NCBI GenBank assembly: GCA_003833135.1
Contig: QZLH01000212.1
Location: 53,064-117,063 of the forward strand
Direction of reading: 5' to 3'
DNA: 64,000 bases
From: Oehlia diaphana
Taxonomy: Eukaryota > Glomeromycota > Glomeromycetes > Glomerales > Glomeraceae
Shown here: piece after piece, positions 1-12,879 of the stretch
How positions within the stretch are numbered: the first letter of the stretch is position 1
Layout: each line of letters starts with the position of its first letter
Notes under the pieces: generated by a model
What the model was told of the DNA's origin: nothing
Database searches by the model: none
The model's input: only the letters and a program-made list of their open reading frames with translations
Made by a program: the position numbers and the translations under genes

Positions 1-2902
1 TTTTTTTTAAAAAAAAAAAATTTTTTTTGGTAAAAAAAAAAAAAAAAAAAAAAATTTTTTTTTTTTATTTAAAATAAACAATTAGGGGCTTATATTATAT
101 AATAATATTGTTCAAAAAAAATTTCTTTTTTATAAAAAAAAAAAAAATACAAAAAAATTTACAATTTACGTCTCTAGAGAAAATCAAGGTTTTTTTTTCC
201 CGTAAAAAAATAAAAAATAAAAATAAAAAAAAAATGGATATAACAGATAATAATAATAAAGTAAAAATACAGGAAATAAGATTTGTATAACAGTGGATTA
301 TTTACTTATTTTGATTGAGGACCCATTCGAAATACCGACATCAATTTACTACCAAACTTGATATATTCCGCATGGCTTATTTACTATTATTATTTACTAT
401 ATTAAATACTAATAGATCTGAGTTTGTTTACACTTTTTTTTGATTTCTTTTCATTAAAAGAATCAAAAAAGTATCAGATTTAATTAAATCAATTCCGTTT
501 TTTTTTTTCAAATGATTCTAATTGAATTCGCTTATGAAAATTATTTCCCTTATCTTATCTTTCATTTGATCCAATCATACTCCTTAATTCAATTATTCAA
601 GTATGGTTGGTATTTCAATTATTCAAATAATTTATAATAATATTTTTACAATATTTTAAAATATTTTGATTATTCGAAATTTTTACAATATTTTAAAATA
701 TTTTAATTATTCGAATTTTTTTATTCATTCGATTTATTTATCCAAGTTCCCTTGTTCACCGAGTCTAAATCAAGGAAAGTTTCATTTATTCATTCTTTTT
801 AAAAAAAGAAATATCGTTTCTTGTCCCCTGATCTATTAGCATCCTTTCCCTAAACGAATCTTTTGTTTAATTCGTTATCTTTTTTTTTTAAAAAAAAAAC
901 TATGACTAATATTTACCTTTTTTTTTTTTAACTTTGCCTCTTAACACATAAGCCTCTAAATAATTCTTTCATATATGAGTACCTTATAAATATAATAATT
1001 GCCCAAATTAACCGTACAAGCACAAACCCGCAAAAAAAAAAAAAAAAGAAAATTCCAATTTCACGCTTAGCCGAAATAACTTAATTCAACCAATCAATTT
1101 GCTACAACTCATTATTGGGCTAAAAATAATGATGACACTTTTTAATCACTTTTGGTTTCATTTTAATGAGTAATTTTTTTTTTTTCTCTCACGGTAAAAA
1201 AAATATAAAACGATCTTTTTATCATATAATATTCATATAATAATATTCATATAATATTCATATGCAAAAGTGTCTTCTCGGATATCCCTTAAAGGTTGAA
1301 AAAAGAAGATATTTGTTGTTATTTTGTTAAAATGAGATCACGTTATTAATATGTAAATAATACGATAAATTTATTTTGAGGCGTAACGTTATTTATTAAT
1401 TAGTCTAGTCAGTACACTAAAATCCCACTATTACCAATAAGGGTTAGTTTATATTATCTAATTAGGTCGATTATTTTAAGCAAAAGGGTTTAACCTAAGA
1501 AATTTTTTAAAAGAAATATATATATACATATATTTATTTATATAATAATCAATATAATCTTATCTTTGATTACGTTATACATAATCTATATTAGTTTTTA
1601 TACATAAAAATAAACGGTTAAAACTTTAAAGGTATAGGAAAAGGTTATAATTAACGTAGATTAAATTAGATAATGTTGGATATACAAATCAGAACAGGTT
1701 ATTGGTTTTTTTTGACTGGTTTATCTGTTATTGGTCAATTATTTAGTTATTTCGGGTTATTTTGATTTAAAATTTGGTTATTGGATATTAATGGAATATT
1801 GGTTATATAACAGTATTATACGGTTAACCGGACTAGATAGACTAGGTTCGATTACTTGAAAATTCTAGATTAGATATTAATTATATCTTTTTTTTTTTTA
1901 ATCAAATCATTCATAGATAATAAACGATAAGATAGAAATACTTTTTTATATAAATTCATTATATTTCCAAGTTTTGGATGGGTTATGAAGATTAAAATTG
2001 AGAAATGTTAACTATGCTAAGCCATTTTTTTAATAGATTGTATTGAAAGTCATGAAAAAAAAATTATTTGAAATCAAATCCAGTAAAAGATTAAGTGAAT
2101 CCCAAATATTTTTTTAAATTTTGAATCGAAAAAAAAAAAAATTGAGTAAATCTTTTAAAAAATAAATTCAGTATCTATGATCTCATAAATTTTAATCATA
2201 ATCTACATGTTATATATAATAATATATTATAAAATTTATTTTAAATGAAAAATTAAATTTAGTTAAAGTTCTTTTCTCGCGCTGTAGATCATATACTTTA
2301 ATTATTTGTATGTACATGTAAATCTGGTTGTACAATTTAAAATAACGCGGATTTTATACACTATAACAAAAATTCATTTATGGTAAATGTTGAACAAACA
2401 AGTACATCGCATAATATGTTTGAATGTTACGCAAATATATAAAAAAAAATAATTGAAGTCTCTTTCACATTTGTCCTTTTTCTTTTTACTCAATCATATA
2501 TATTCAGTTATATAATATTTTGTGATACATATTTATGCGGGTAAAAAATGTGATACAAAGTCACTTTTTTTTCGTCAAACTCCTCCTTATTATAAAATAA
2601 AATAAATGTATTTGTTATTTAAATTTCCTAAAATCAACATGCATTTACTTATATAACCCATTATATGTTACAAAATCATTTAATTATGTCTAAAATGTTA
2701 CATTATTTTCAATCTTTCATTATCCGAAGAACTACTAAATTCGGAATGGTTAAAAAAAAAATGTATTGTCTGTCAACTTTTTTTATATAAATGAAAAATG
2801 AAAAGTAACCGGGAAAAAAAGTTGTAATCAGAAAATCTATTTCCGGAAAATAAAAAGAAAAAAAAAAAAATGAATGTGATTATAATATGAAATAAAAAAA
2901 AA

Positions 2903-2921
2903 GGGGGGGGGGGGGGGGGGG
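2903..2921. repeat. Poly-G tract of 19 bases
   Basis: An uninterrupted run of 19 G follows an A run in an otherwise extremely AT-rich context. Such a run can form a G-quadruplex on the + strand. Length may vary through polymerase slippage or assembly error. Confidence 0.9.
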
Positions 2922-3792
2922 AGTAGAAGAAATTTATACAAAGAATTTTATTATTATCAATAATGATATTTTTATACAAAAAAAAATAAACGGGCTCAAT
3001 CTTGCATTTCTTTTAATTTCTCGTTCGGAAAACAAAAGAAAAACAAAAAGCCAAAGCCAAAAACTTACTTAATCCAAACAGATGTTCTTCTTTAAGTATT
3101 TTATTTACCAAAGTTACTTGTAAAAAAACCTGAAACATGGTTTCACTTCTCATGAAATAATAAAATTTTTTAGAAAAAAAAATGATTAATCTAACGTTTA
3201 ACAGCCAAAATTCGGTTATTAGCGAATGATGCACGGCCCACTTTTAGTCCCTTACATTTTATTTTGACTGTCTGACAAGGCTCAAATGATAATGCATTTA
3301 ATAATTAAAAATATATATAAAAAAAACTACAATGATCAAAGTTTTAGAAAGTACGGATTATCTGATCTTTTCGTCCTAAAAGCCGTTTTGATAGATAAGT
3401 TATATACAGTTTTATACTATGTATAATAAATATAATAAAATATACAATTACTTTAAAATACAGTACACTATATTAACTACTTATTATTATATTATTACTA
3501 CTACTCCAAAATCGTGTGAATTTAATTAAATAAATAATCTAATCAAATTTAATTTAGTTTCATTTAATTATAAATATTCTTTGGAACAAATCCTCCGAAT
3601 TTGACACATGACAAGATGTGATAAATAATAATAATAATATGCAATGTAGATCTCCCTCAAAAAAAAATGAGAATGACATTCTATATTAATATATTCACTT
3701 ATACATTCTAAGAATATATATATTCGGTTTAGTAAACCAAAGGAAAAGTCAAGTAATTTTAATATGAGTCATGATGAAATATTTTAAAACGG

Positions 3793-3835
3793 GGGACCTG
3801 AACCGAATGTATGTTGTCGTCGGTTACCAGGTCCC
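3793..3835. repeat. GC-rich inverted repeat (hairpin)
   Basis: The arms begin GGGACCTG on the left and end CAGGTCCC on the right, with a second matching block AACCGA/TCGGTT inside and a loop of about 13 bases. A two-base insertion separates the blocks on the right arm. The GC content is far above the flanks, so this may be a remnant of a small inverted-repeat transposon. No coding potential is seen. Confidence 0.7.
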
Positions 3836-6800
3836 AATCCAGCTTAAATAAGAGTTTCAGAACTAAATTAAATTACTATATTAAGGGTTAGCATAAAAAT
3901 ATTTTCTGGTTTTGTAGGCAAAAATTAGTAAAAAAAAATTATCTAAAATTAGTTATTAGTTTGAAATTTCATGAAATGGATCCGCGAAAATATTATTATT
4001 ATTATTATTTTTTTTTTTTTTTTTTCTTTTTTTTTCTTTGTATTTATTTTATTTTATTTTATTTTATTTTATGATATTTTTTTTATAAAAATAATCTTCC
4101 CAACTTTAAATTCATTGATAAATAATAATGACTTTATTATTATTATTTATTTTTTAATTTAACTTTTTTAGCATATTATATATACATAATGCTACATTGC
4201 CGTATCGCGTTACAAAAAAATGCATTATGCAAATGATCACATTTGGTAGTACTATTATATATTATCTATAATTTCAATTAAACTTTAAAATTTTTTTAAA
4301 CAATGTTAATATTTATGAATGTAAACAACGAAAAGGTTGTAATTTGTTCAAAGAGATGTTTCATTGTGTAGGTTGATATTTAAATATTAAATTATAATAA
4401 GAACTAAAAAAGAATATCCCATGAAGGAAAGGGAAAGTTTTAGGGTTTTAGAATATTCCCACGTTCAAAATCACTGCGGTTATCGTGTAAAGATGTTCAT
4501 TTAAAGATAATGATTTTTCCAAAATTTCCGGGAACTGTAAAAAAAAAAAATCTGTAATATTTGTAAAAATTTGTACCTTTTTTTTTTTAAAAAAAAAATT
4601 CGTTATCTCAAAAGTTCGATTTTTCTATACCAGATACAGTTTTTTTACATAAATAAATGAGATTTTAGATGACGATAATGATAATAAATTATCAGTAACT
4701 CAGATGAATAATAGGTAATAAAAAAAAAGGTGGGGTGAGATAGTCATTTGATAACATGTTGTGATCTATCACAAATCGCATTGTCATTAATAAATTTACG
4801 ATTTAAATTGTGATCGATAAAGAAAAAAAAAAAAAAAAAATGTATAATATAACAGATATGTGATATGTAAAATTTTTATTGAAAATTTGATAATTTTAAT
4901 TTTTTTTTTTTGATAAACCATATTCTCCTTAAATTTTAAAAAAATTTCGTCATTTCAGTCGTCATTAAAATCATCGTCATTGCAGTCATCATTACAGTTC
5001 CTTTTTTTTGCCTCACGTAACACACAAAAAAGAGCGATATTTTTTGAACAAAGAAATGATCTATTTTTTGCACGAGTTCTTGAAATGAGTTTTTAAAATT
5101 TATATCAGATTTATATATAATATATAATTAATTATACAGTAAATTGAAATTATATAGATACAATTTAAGTAAATAAACATATAAAAAGTATATCAATTTC
5201 CTAAAAAATGAAAGCTTTGACCTTTTAAAAATGGAAATTTTCATTATGTTAAAAATTCATATGTGAGCATTTTCATTCGTTACTTTTACACTGCCTTTTA
5301 AAGAACTTAATAAGTAAAAGAAAATTCTTTTAGTCTAATTTCTAAAAAGAGTATTCTATCAAAGGGAAAAACGTAAATGTTATAATTATAAATATTAATT
5401 TTTTTTTTTTTTTTTTATCATAGGAGATAATTCCCCGCAATGGGCCGAACAGCCGAAAGGTATTAACCGGGGTCCCCGGGTGATAGACTAGATGTTGTGA
5501 TGTTATGATTTACCTTAATAATTTATGATTTACTTGTAATTTATTATAATTTTTGGAAATAATGGATAATTCCGGTCGGATAATCTTTATTAAGTAATTT
5601 TTTTTTTTTTAAAAAAAAAAATATTTTTTGGATTTCATTTTACAAAAGGTGTGACTTTTTTCCCGATAATTAATAAGTTTCTAATTTTATTTATTTTATT
5701 TTATTTTATTTTATTTATTTATTTATTTTTTTTTTCTTGCTTATAAATTATAAATATTTTATAAATATTATAAATAAATTTACTAATTATATATAATTTA
5801 TATACCATTATACCGGTAATTGTAATAAAATTTTTTAATAAATGTATAAATGAGCTTTTATATTGTTATACACTTTTTTTTTTTAATTTTACTTAATTTA
5901 CTTTTGAATAAAAAAAAAAACGGGTATTGAAGCTTATTGAAGTATTCAAAGTTATTATTGAACTTATTGAACACAAATATCATCTATTTATAGATTTGCT
6001 CCAATCAAATTTTGAATGTCACGTGTAATACTTCTTTTCTTACAAATTTAGAAGAGAGATTCAAATAATAATTTAATTAAACCTGTTAACCTGTTATCCT
6101 GTTATCCTGTTATCCTGTAAACCTGTAAACCGTAAACTGTAAGCTGTAATATGTTTAACGCGTTACCCTTAATCCATTCACCAATTGATAATATCAGTTG
6201 ATAATACTTTGTATATCACCTAAACATTTATCTGATCACAAAATATTAATTATTGTACAGCGGGTAACATGTATTTCATATATTTCTAATTTTATGAACG
6301 ATGAAATAAATAATAAGGAAAAAGTTACCCTTAAAAAAAAGGTGTTCCGTTCCGTATCAATATTTAACCATATTTTAAATACTCATACATACCATACATT
6401 CATACATACTTATACATGTTTGTTAAACAAAAAGTTACAATATATATTCCTTGATCATCAAACACGCTGTTGTGGCCTATATATCCTGTGTTGCAAATGC
6501 GCGATTCGTTGATTCGTTGTAGTTTTTTTAATGTACATCCATACAATCCATACAAATGATACAAATCCATATCATCATATCAATCCAGTAATACTAATTT
6601 GTAATTAATAAAAAAAAAAAAATTAATTTTTATTTAGAAAGAAATGTATGTTAATTATTATAATTATTAAAAACTCTTCCCGATCGAAAAAAAAAAAAAA
6701 AACCTCACCTCCCCCGACAATCTATTTGATTTGTTTTGGCGTAATAAACAAAAACGCGAAATTATTTTTAATCTACCCATGCAATTATCCTATCCATCAA

Positions 6801-8831
6801 AAAATCTAAAGGAGGCACAAGAAGAGGCACAGGATAATAAGCTTAAACTTAAGCATAAAAATTACATAAACTGCTTTTTTTACTCCGCTTGATATAAGTT
6901 TCCTTATCAAGTGAAAAGTTTTTTTTCTAGATATCATTAATGGTATAGCAAAATGATATTGCCAATTAAGAATAATTGTATATGATAATGTTTGTTGTAC
7001 TAAATTTCCGCCATGTAATATTAAAAATTCGCGCCAACGAAGATCTCAACTTGCGCAGCTCTTTTACTTATTTTAATATATTACCTATTAAAAATGTACA
7101 ACTTCAAAAAAAAGTCAAAATCTTGTCATGCAAATCTATTTTGTAAATCTATCGACAAACCCCAACCTCCCCCCCCCCCTTTTCCCTAATCTCTCCATAT
7201 GATCAAAATATATTATTATGTACATATTTTGAATCAATGAACAGTTTTTGAGTTAACAAAGAAAAATTGAAAGGAATTTCACGGCTCATTTGTATAAAAT
7301 TTTTTGATAATTGTTTACTTTTGGTTAAAGTTGTACTTTTTTAAAGAATTTGTACAACTTTGAAAAAAAGTTTCACCCGCTTTTCCCAATTACAATAAAT
7401 TTAGGAAATTATACTTTGTAATTGGTTTTATAATGCAAAAAAAAAAAAAAAAATGTGTGATAGTTAATGTTTTAATGTTTTCGGGTATCTGGTCATTAAT
7501 AATTAACGAATTAGGAAAAAATAATTATTTATTATTATTAATCGTTGTAAAAAATTGTCGCCTAATTTTTAAGGAGAAAGACGGGTTAATGATAACTGAA
7601 ATTTTTTTTGTACTTTATTATAAGGTTTTGAAATGTGCTAAACTTGTTATGTTCAATGTTCATATGGTTCATTCATATACAAAGAGACCATACGTTTATG
7701 TATAACATATGACATATGACCTTTATTAAATTTTAAATGAAAAATATACCGGAAAAACAATAGTAAAAAAAAAAAAAAATGAATTATGGAAAATGGAGAA
7801 TTATGGAATGATTATTATTGATTAGGGATAAAAAAAATCATACGTTTTTTTTGTAGCGCCCTGCGCCCAATTTCTCTTTTTCACAAGATAAAATGTAGAT
7901 AAGAAACTCGTGGTATTTTTTGAAAACAAAGGAACTTTATACTCTTATTGTAAAAAATGATTTAATTATTACGAAAAGTCGAGGGGGTTGGTAAATCTTT
8001 TTGTACACATGATATATGATTAAGTTTTTTCAGTCATGTGATTTATTTTGAAAAAATAACTGCGGTCTCTGATGAGAATTCGAGAAATTTTTATATTAAT
8101 ATTAAAAATATATTATCAAATGTTTTTCTATTCATTTTATTCATTCTATTCATGAGTATGAGAATTTTTTTACATGAGTTTACAAATATCAATTGAGAAG
8201 ATTCGAATGCATGAAAGAGTGGTTTATTGGTTATTATTGGTTATTATTGTATTATGTATATACCACTTAATATCACTTGTAAAACAGTATACACTATATG
8301 TAAAAAGTTGCACATATATTATTATATGTACTTGATGCTTTATCAATGCATTGAATTCTTTTTTTTTTAATGATACACCCAAATTAGTTTCTTTAAAAAT
8401 TAATTTCAATTTATAAACATTTGTATTTTTAAAAAAAAATCCAAGTTTCGAAAGGATCAGGTTTAAATAATACCATTTTTGTTAAATTATTAATAAAAAA
8501 AATTATTAAATTTAAATGTTCTAAATGTTCTTTAAAGAAATATAAAAGTTTCATGTTTCTTTGTCTTTTCCATCAAGAAAATCGAGAAAAAGTTATCATT
8601 TAAACTAATAATGCAATATGCAGTATATGCAGTATAAGAATGTGAGAGCACAAGTTTTGTGAGTCTGTCAACGCGCGTGAAAATATTAAAAATTTACGCG
8701 CCTAAATTTCTATTTATATAAAGAGATTTTCACGTGATATTTATACATGAGAAAAAGTGCGAAAAGTGAAAAGTGCGAAAGTTTGAATTTTATGTATTTT
8801 ATGTGATTTCATAATATTATTATTTATATAA

Positions 8832-9126
8832 AAGAATGCAACTACAAAAGAATGCAATTACATTATAATTCCATATCCATCACACCTATATTTCATATCC
8901 ATCACTTTTATTTAATCACCTACTTCAATTCTACCTTATTATCAAAAATTATTAAAATTATTGAAGTTTGAATTTATTAAATTTATTGTCATAAAAATTA
9001 TTATTATACAAAAAGAATGCAACTACAAAAGAATGCAATTACATTATAATTCCATATCCATCCCACCTATATTCACTTTACTCAATCACCTACTTCAATT
9101 CTATCTTATTATCAAAAATTATTGAA
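8832..9126. repeat. Direct duplication, two copies offset by about 180 bp
   Basis: Copy 1 (about 8832-8965) and copy 2 (about 9011-9126) both begin AAGAATGCAACTACAAAAGA. They share the tract through a CACCTACTTCAATTCTA block to ATCAAAAATTATT. Copy 2 lacks about 15 bases after the CACCTATAT block and differs by a few substitutions. The right copy lies in the 3' flank of the prefoldin gene. Confidence 0.85.
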
Positions 9127-9169
9127 TGTTAAATTCATCTTTTTATACTTATTTATTTATTGATTTATT

Positions 9170-10049
9170 TTATTCTTTTTCTAAATTAATGGCTTTACCA
9201 AATTTTCCATATAAATGAACTTTTAATTGAGACATTTGTTCATTTATACTATTCATTTCATTTTGAATTTGTTCTAATTCTTGTATTAAAATCTCTTTAT
9301 CTTTTTCTATACGTTGTTGAGCTTGTTCTACTGAAATACTAATAAATGCTTCTCCTATTTTAAATCTATTTTTTTTTTTAAAAAAAAACAAATCAATTAA
9401 AAAGAAAAATTAATTAGATTTTGTTAAAATTAATTATAAAAAGCAATTTCACTTCGAAATTGGAATGAATATTATACATAAATCGTATTAACAAACATAA
9501 TCATATATACTAAAATAATCCTAAAATTTTTAACTTACTTGATACGATCATCTTCGTCAGCTAATTCAAGTTCTTCAGTCAAATCATCAAGATATTCTTT
9601 TTCTTGCTAAATAAAATAAAATAAAATATAAAATAAAAAAGAATCTTTAATGAAATTTTTTAATAAAAAATTTGATTTTTTTTTCTTTAAAAAAAAAAAA
9701 TAATAATAAATAATAATCCCCCCTCAAAAAAAATAAGTTGAAATATAATAGAAATATACCTTTTTGGATTCATAATTTGATTCGAAATCAGAATATTTTG
9801 CATTTAATTTACTAAAAGAATTTATTTTTTGTTGATCTTCCCATGTTACTTCTACATCAGCTTCTTCTTCTTGATTAAGCTATTCATATAAAAATGAGAA
9901 TTTTAAATTAATTATCTCAAATATTCTTTTTTTTTTCTTTAACGCGTTTTTATCAATTAATTTTTTAAAAGCTTGTATGTTATTAAAAAAAAGAATTTGT
10001 CAAGAATATTTGCTTAAAATATGAAATAATAAATATTTACCATCCTCAT
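9170..10049 (-). CDS. Prefoldin subunit 4 (Gim3/PFDN4-like)
   Basis: This is a beta-type subunit of the hexameric prefoldin/GimC chaperone, which hands nascent actin and tubulin to the cytosolic chaperonin CCT. The gene reads on the minus strand in four exons: a three-codon first exon (Met-Arg-Met, 10041-10049), then about 9762-9880, 9540-9606 and 9170-9367. The first long exon carries the family signature VTWEDQQKINSFSKL after an acidic EEEADVE start. The second gives YLDDLTEELELADEDD, and the last encodes the C-terminal coiled-coil helix ending in GKFGKAINLEKE. The joined protein is about 130 residues, normal for PFDN4. The start is the only ATG that feeds a GT donor leading to the EEEADVE exon. 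The last intron contains a T-run/A-run tract. I am confident of the family; the paralogue assignment rests on the WEDQQ motif. Confidence 0.93.
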
Positions 10050-10424
10050 GTTGAATTACAAATTAAAATTTTTCTTAGAGAGAAAACTCTCAGAACAGAT
10101 GCGTTCCTCCTGATCGACATAATCAAAAATTCTCGGCCAATTAAAATTCATGGCCGGATATATCATGTTGCCTGAAATTAAAGGAATTAACATTTTGTTC
10201 TAGTGAAATTAAGAGTGAAATTTATGGTCATTGGTCATATGTTCGATGAATCAAAATTTTTTCATTAACTTTTTTGTATTAATACTGTGAAAAGGCTTTT
10301 ATTACAGTAATTACGATTCAAAGTGCAGCAAAAAGTTAAGTAGCAAATGGATAGATACAGTAGTAAAGAAAATAATGTAGCGGGAAGTATACCATGTAAA
10401 AAGACGGTATGCATTAATTCTTTT

Positions 10425-10470
10425 ACCTAACCCTAACCCTAACCTAATTTTAACCCTATCTCTAACCTAA
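10425..10470. repeat. Interstitial telomere-like repeats
   Basis: The + strand reads CCTAACCCTAACCCTAACCT and then degenerates into TTTTAACCCTATCTCTAACC. Two to three units match the common fungal telomere unit TTAGGG on the complementary strand. The sequence continues on both sides with unique DNA and genes, so this is not a chromosome end. Confidence 0.75.
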
Positions 10471-10819
10471 GCTATTATTATGTCACTTCGTTCACTCTGA
10501 CATCCATAATGATTTACAAGCATATATTATTTAATATAGTGAATTTGTTTTACTAATTAATACCATTACATCGTCATCATATTGGAAAATTTTCCACATT
10601 ATCTATCTCCGATTTCGTTTAGTGACAAAATACCATTATGCTGGAAATAGAGAAAGAAATAGTGAAGTGCTTAGCGTAGTAATATTGCAATCTAATACCA
10701 GATTTGTGAATGAGAGATTTAACTGTCTCCATTTCCATCATTATCTTTATCTATCATCTCCACCTCAATCTCATTTCCATAATACATTACTCTGCCTAGT
10801 TCGCTTTTTTTGTCGTTGA

Positions 10820-12879
10820 TTTTTTATATTTTGACGGTTATTGGGAAGTTCGTTTCGATGATCGTGTTTGTCATCGAACTATTTTTGAGAATTTTTCTCT
10901 TGGTATATTTATTATTTTGGCTTTTTTGCTAACTCTCCAAGTAATTCTTCTGACCCTCTTTTCTTTCCCCTAGTAATCAATTGTGTTCTCCTCTGATTAA
11001 GTTTACACAGAATGTCTTTCGTTTCATCTATTTTTTCTTGTATTCTTTCAATACAAGGTACGCAAGTTCTAGATTAATGAGATCTTCATGAGAAGTTGGA
11101 GAAGACATTCATGCATTAGGACTAAACGGAATAGCCCACTAGTAGCAACTTATTAAAAGTTGAGAATTCTTTTGTATTTTGAAGATCTTCAAAGCTTTCG
11201 AATTTTTAACATGTCCCAAACTGCTGACGAGCCTTATGAAAGGTTCCCGCGAAAACAATAATTAGTGTCAATTTTCGCATGATTCCATCATTTTCTTGTA
11301 ATGAAATTGTTCAGGTTTGGAGCCACTGATTACAAAAGTCTAAGCCAAATCAAATTTCTTAGAGTTGGAACTATATTCCAAAGAGGAAGGTATTCTTGTT
11401 GGAATGCGATCAATTATTCCTTTATGTCCCTTTTTCAAGATGTGATTGATGCATCAAATACAAAATTGATAATCTTTTCTTGGTTTGATTTCCAAGAAAA
11501 GTTGATAATTGCTGGTCGATTTCTACGATTGCACCTCTATATACAGGAGCAGCCAAATTTCTAAGCTCGTGCCATTTTTATGAGCTTGTGAAAGATCCAT
11601 CTAAAATAAAGGAAAAAAAGTTATCAAGAGACCAAATTTACTCAACTTTTCTAACCACAAATCCTTACTAACAAAACACGTTAATCATGACATTCGTACA
11701 TTTACAGCATGTTTTTCACCAACCTTATCATAATATTTTGCGAGATGGCTGTAGAGATCCGCACTTAATTCTGGATCTTCTTTGGTATTTGTCATGTCCA
11801 TCTCTTCCAATTCAGCGGGAGAAAAAACTTCTTTCAACATTGGATCATCAACATCGATCGTAAACGAATGCACTAAACTAACTATTGTCATTAAGCATGT
11901 TAGATCATTAGGCATGCTAAGAAACAATTCTAGAGGCTAAATTATTAAACTTACTGCTCAGAAGTATGGAGTCGAATAAAACATCTTCTACTACATGTCC
12001 TGTAGTTATCCTTTGAAAAATTTGGTTGAAATGCCGAAAAAGAAATTTAACTTATCTCAGATATGTGAATTTTATTGTCTTTTTCTACTTGATTTATCTT
12101 TAAGGGCGAGAAGTTGATCGAGAATTAACAGAGAACTTCTTATAGGAGTTTATTACAATAATATAAAGTGCTTCTAATACTGGTACCAAACTTAAAAATT
12201 GCAACTATTCTGTTGAGGTGACTACGTTTGCTGTTAATAACATTCTATAAATTCTATCATAGGTTATGTCTATTTCATAGAAATGAATACGTGCATAAAT
12301 AAAATTTTCAAACGCAATTGAAATTGGTAATGTTATTCGAATCCTTTAAGTGACTTTAAAAACTCGTAAGAGTAGCTCATATTGATACTTCGAAACTTTG
12401 AGTTGTAAGGGAGAGGAGAGAGGCTCCAATTTTAATATCCCATGGTAAAATTAGTTGCAAATGGCACTTGACTTAATCATATCATGACGACGTTTTAGCC
12501 CAGGCATCATCATTACGATTCAAGTTGTCTAAAAATGGTGGTGAATAGACAATTACAATTTATTCCGTTCTCTTTAGGTAAAGGTGAAGTTCTGGAAAGC
12601 ATAATCCAGAATTCACAAAGTTTGGAACATGATTCAACTTGATTTTCCTTATACTGAAAAACTACCGCACTTCCGCAAATTGTAAAAAATATTTTTGATT
12701 GTGATTAATTAAGTCTAATCAAAATCATAGATCGTGTAAAGATGACATCACGTTAATTAGATCACGAACTAACTATTAACACGTTTCTATTAAAATTTAT
12801 ATACTATCAATTGGCGCTTTCTCCAAATTTTTATGTCCTCGAGATACTTATTTTTTATATTCTTAAAAAAAGAGCGAAA
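10820..12879. other. Intergenic region with a decayed reading frame
   Basis: Apart from the minus-strand fragment annotated separately, I see no supported gene between the prefoldin and Derlin genes. Base composition is less AT-skewed than at 1-9000, and several open frames of 60-90 codons lack start context, splice-linked continuation or recognisable motifs. This is the look of old, decayed coding or transposon sequence. Confidence 0.5.
11490..12020 (-). pseudogene. Decayed or partial lineage-specific gene
   Basis: The minus strand carries a stretch with protein-like composition: ITTGHVVEDVLFDS at about 12010-11960, then an acidic segment SPAELEEMDM and DLYSHLAKYYDKVGEKH at 11927-11700. An apparent GT-AG intron (about 11604-11707) joins it to MDLSQAHKNGTSLEIWLLL before a stop near 11535. 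The first two segments are not in one frame, and the only apparent spacer between them is 18 bases, too short for an intron, so the copy looks frameshifted. I cannot name the family. The texture is like that of multicopy hypothetical proteins in arbuscular mycorrhizal fungi, which is inference from memory. A real gene with unrecognised exons is the alternative. Confidence 0.35.

Larger units (their letters stand above)
1..9169. other. Gene-poor AT-rich region
   Basis: I see no convincing protein-coding gene in this stretch. Open frames are short, low complexity (Phe, Lys, Ile, Asn runs from A/T tracts) and show no splice-linked continuation. It contains long A and T homopolymers, T-run/A-run junctions (about 881-899, 4578-4598, 5598-5621), an ATT microsatellite near 3991-4010, a 19-base G run at 2903-2921, a GC-rich hairpin at 3793-3835 and a GC-rich patch near 5430-5485. 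Its right end carries a direct duplication that runs into the 3' flank of the prefoldin gene. Confidence 0.7.

Noticed and set aside
108..290. Lys/Asn/Phe-rich open frame near the window start
   Set aside because: Composition follows from A and T homopolymers; no motif, splice context or start support.
3971..4162. Open frame rich in Phe and Ile that could look like a membrane protein
   Set aside because: It is a translated ATT/TTT microsatellite.
5430..5485. Possible tRNA or structured RNA in the GC-rich patch with GGGGTCCCCGGG
   Set aside because: No acceptor or T-arm consensus (no GGTTCGA-type block) and no cloverleaf pairing that I could draw; only a short palindrome.
6198..6512. 104-codon open frame
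   Set aside because: No conserved motif, its start lies in simple-sequence DNA, and it has a repetitive Tyr/His/Thr patch from CATA repeats.
10425..10470. A chromosome end at the CCCTAA repeats
   Set aside because: Only two to three units, degenerate, with unique gene-bearing DNA on both sides.
10622..11564. Two open frames on the + strand (10622-10819 and 11301-11564)
   Set aside because: No motif, no splice link; the stretch reads as decayed DNA rather than a gene.
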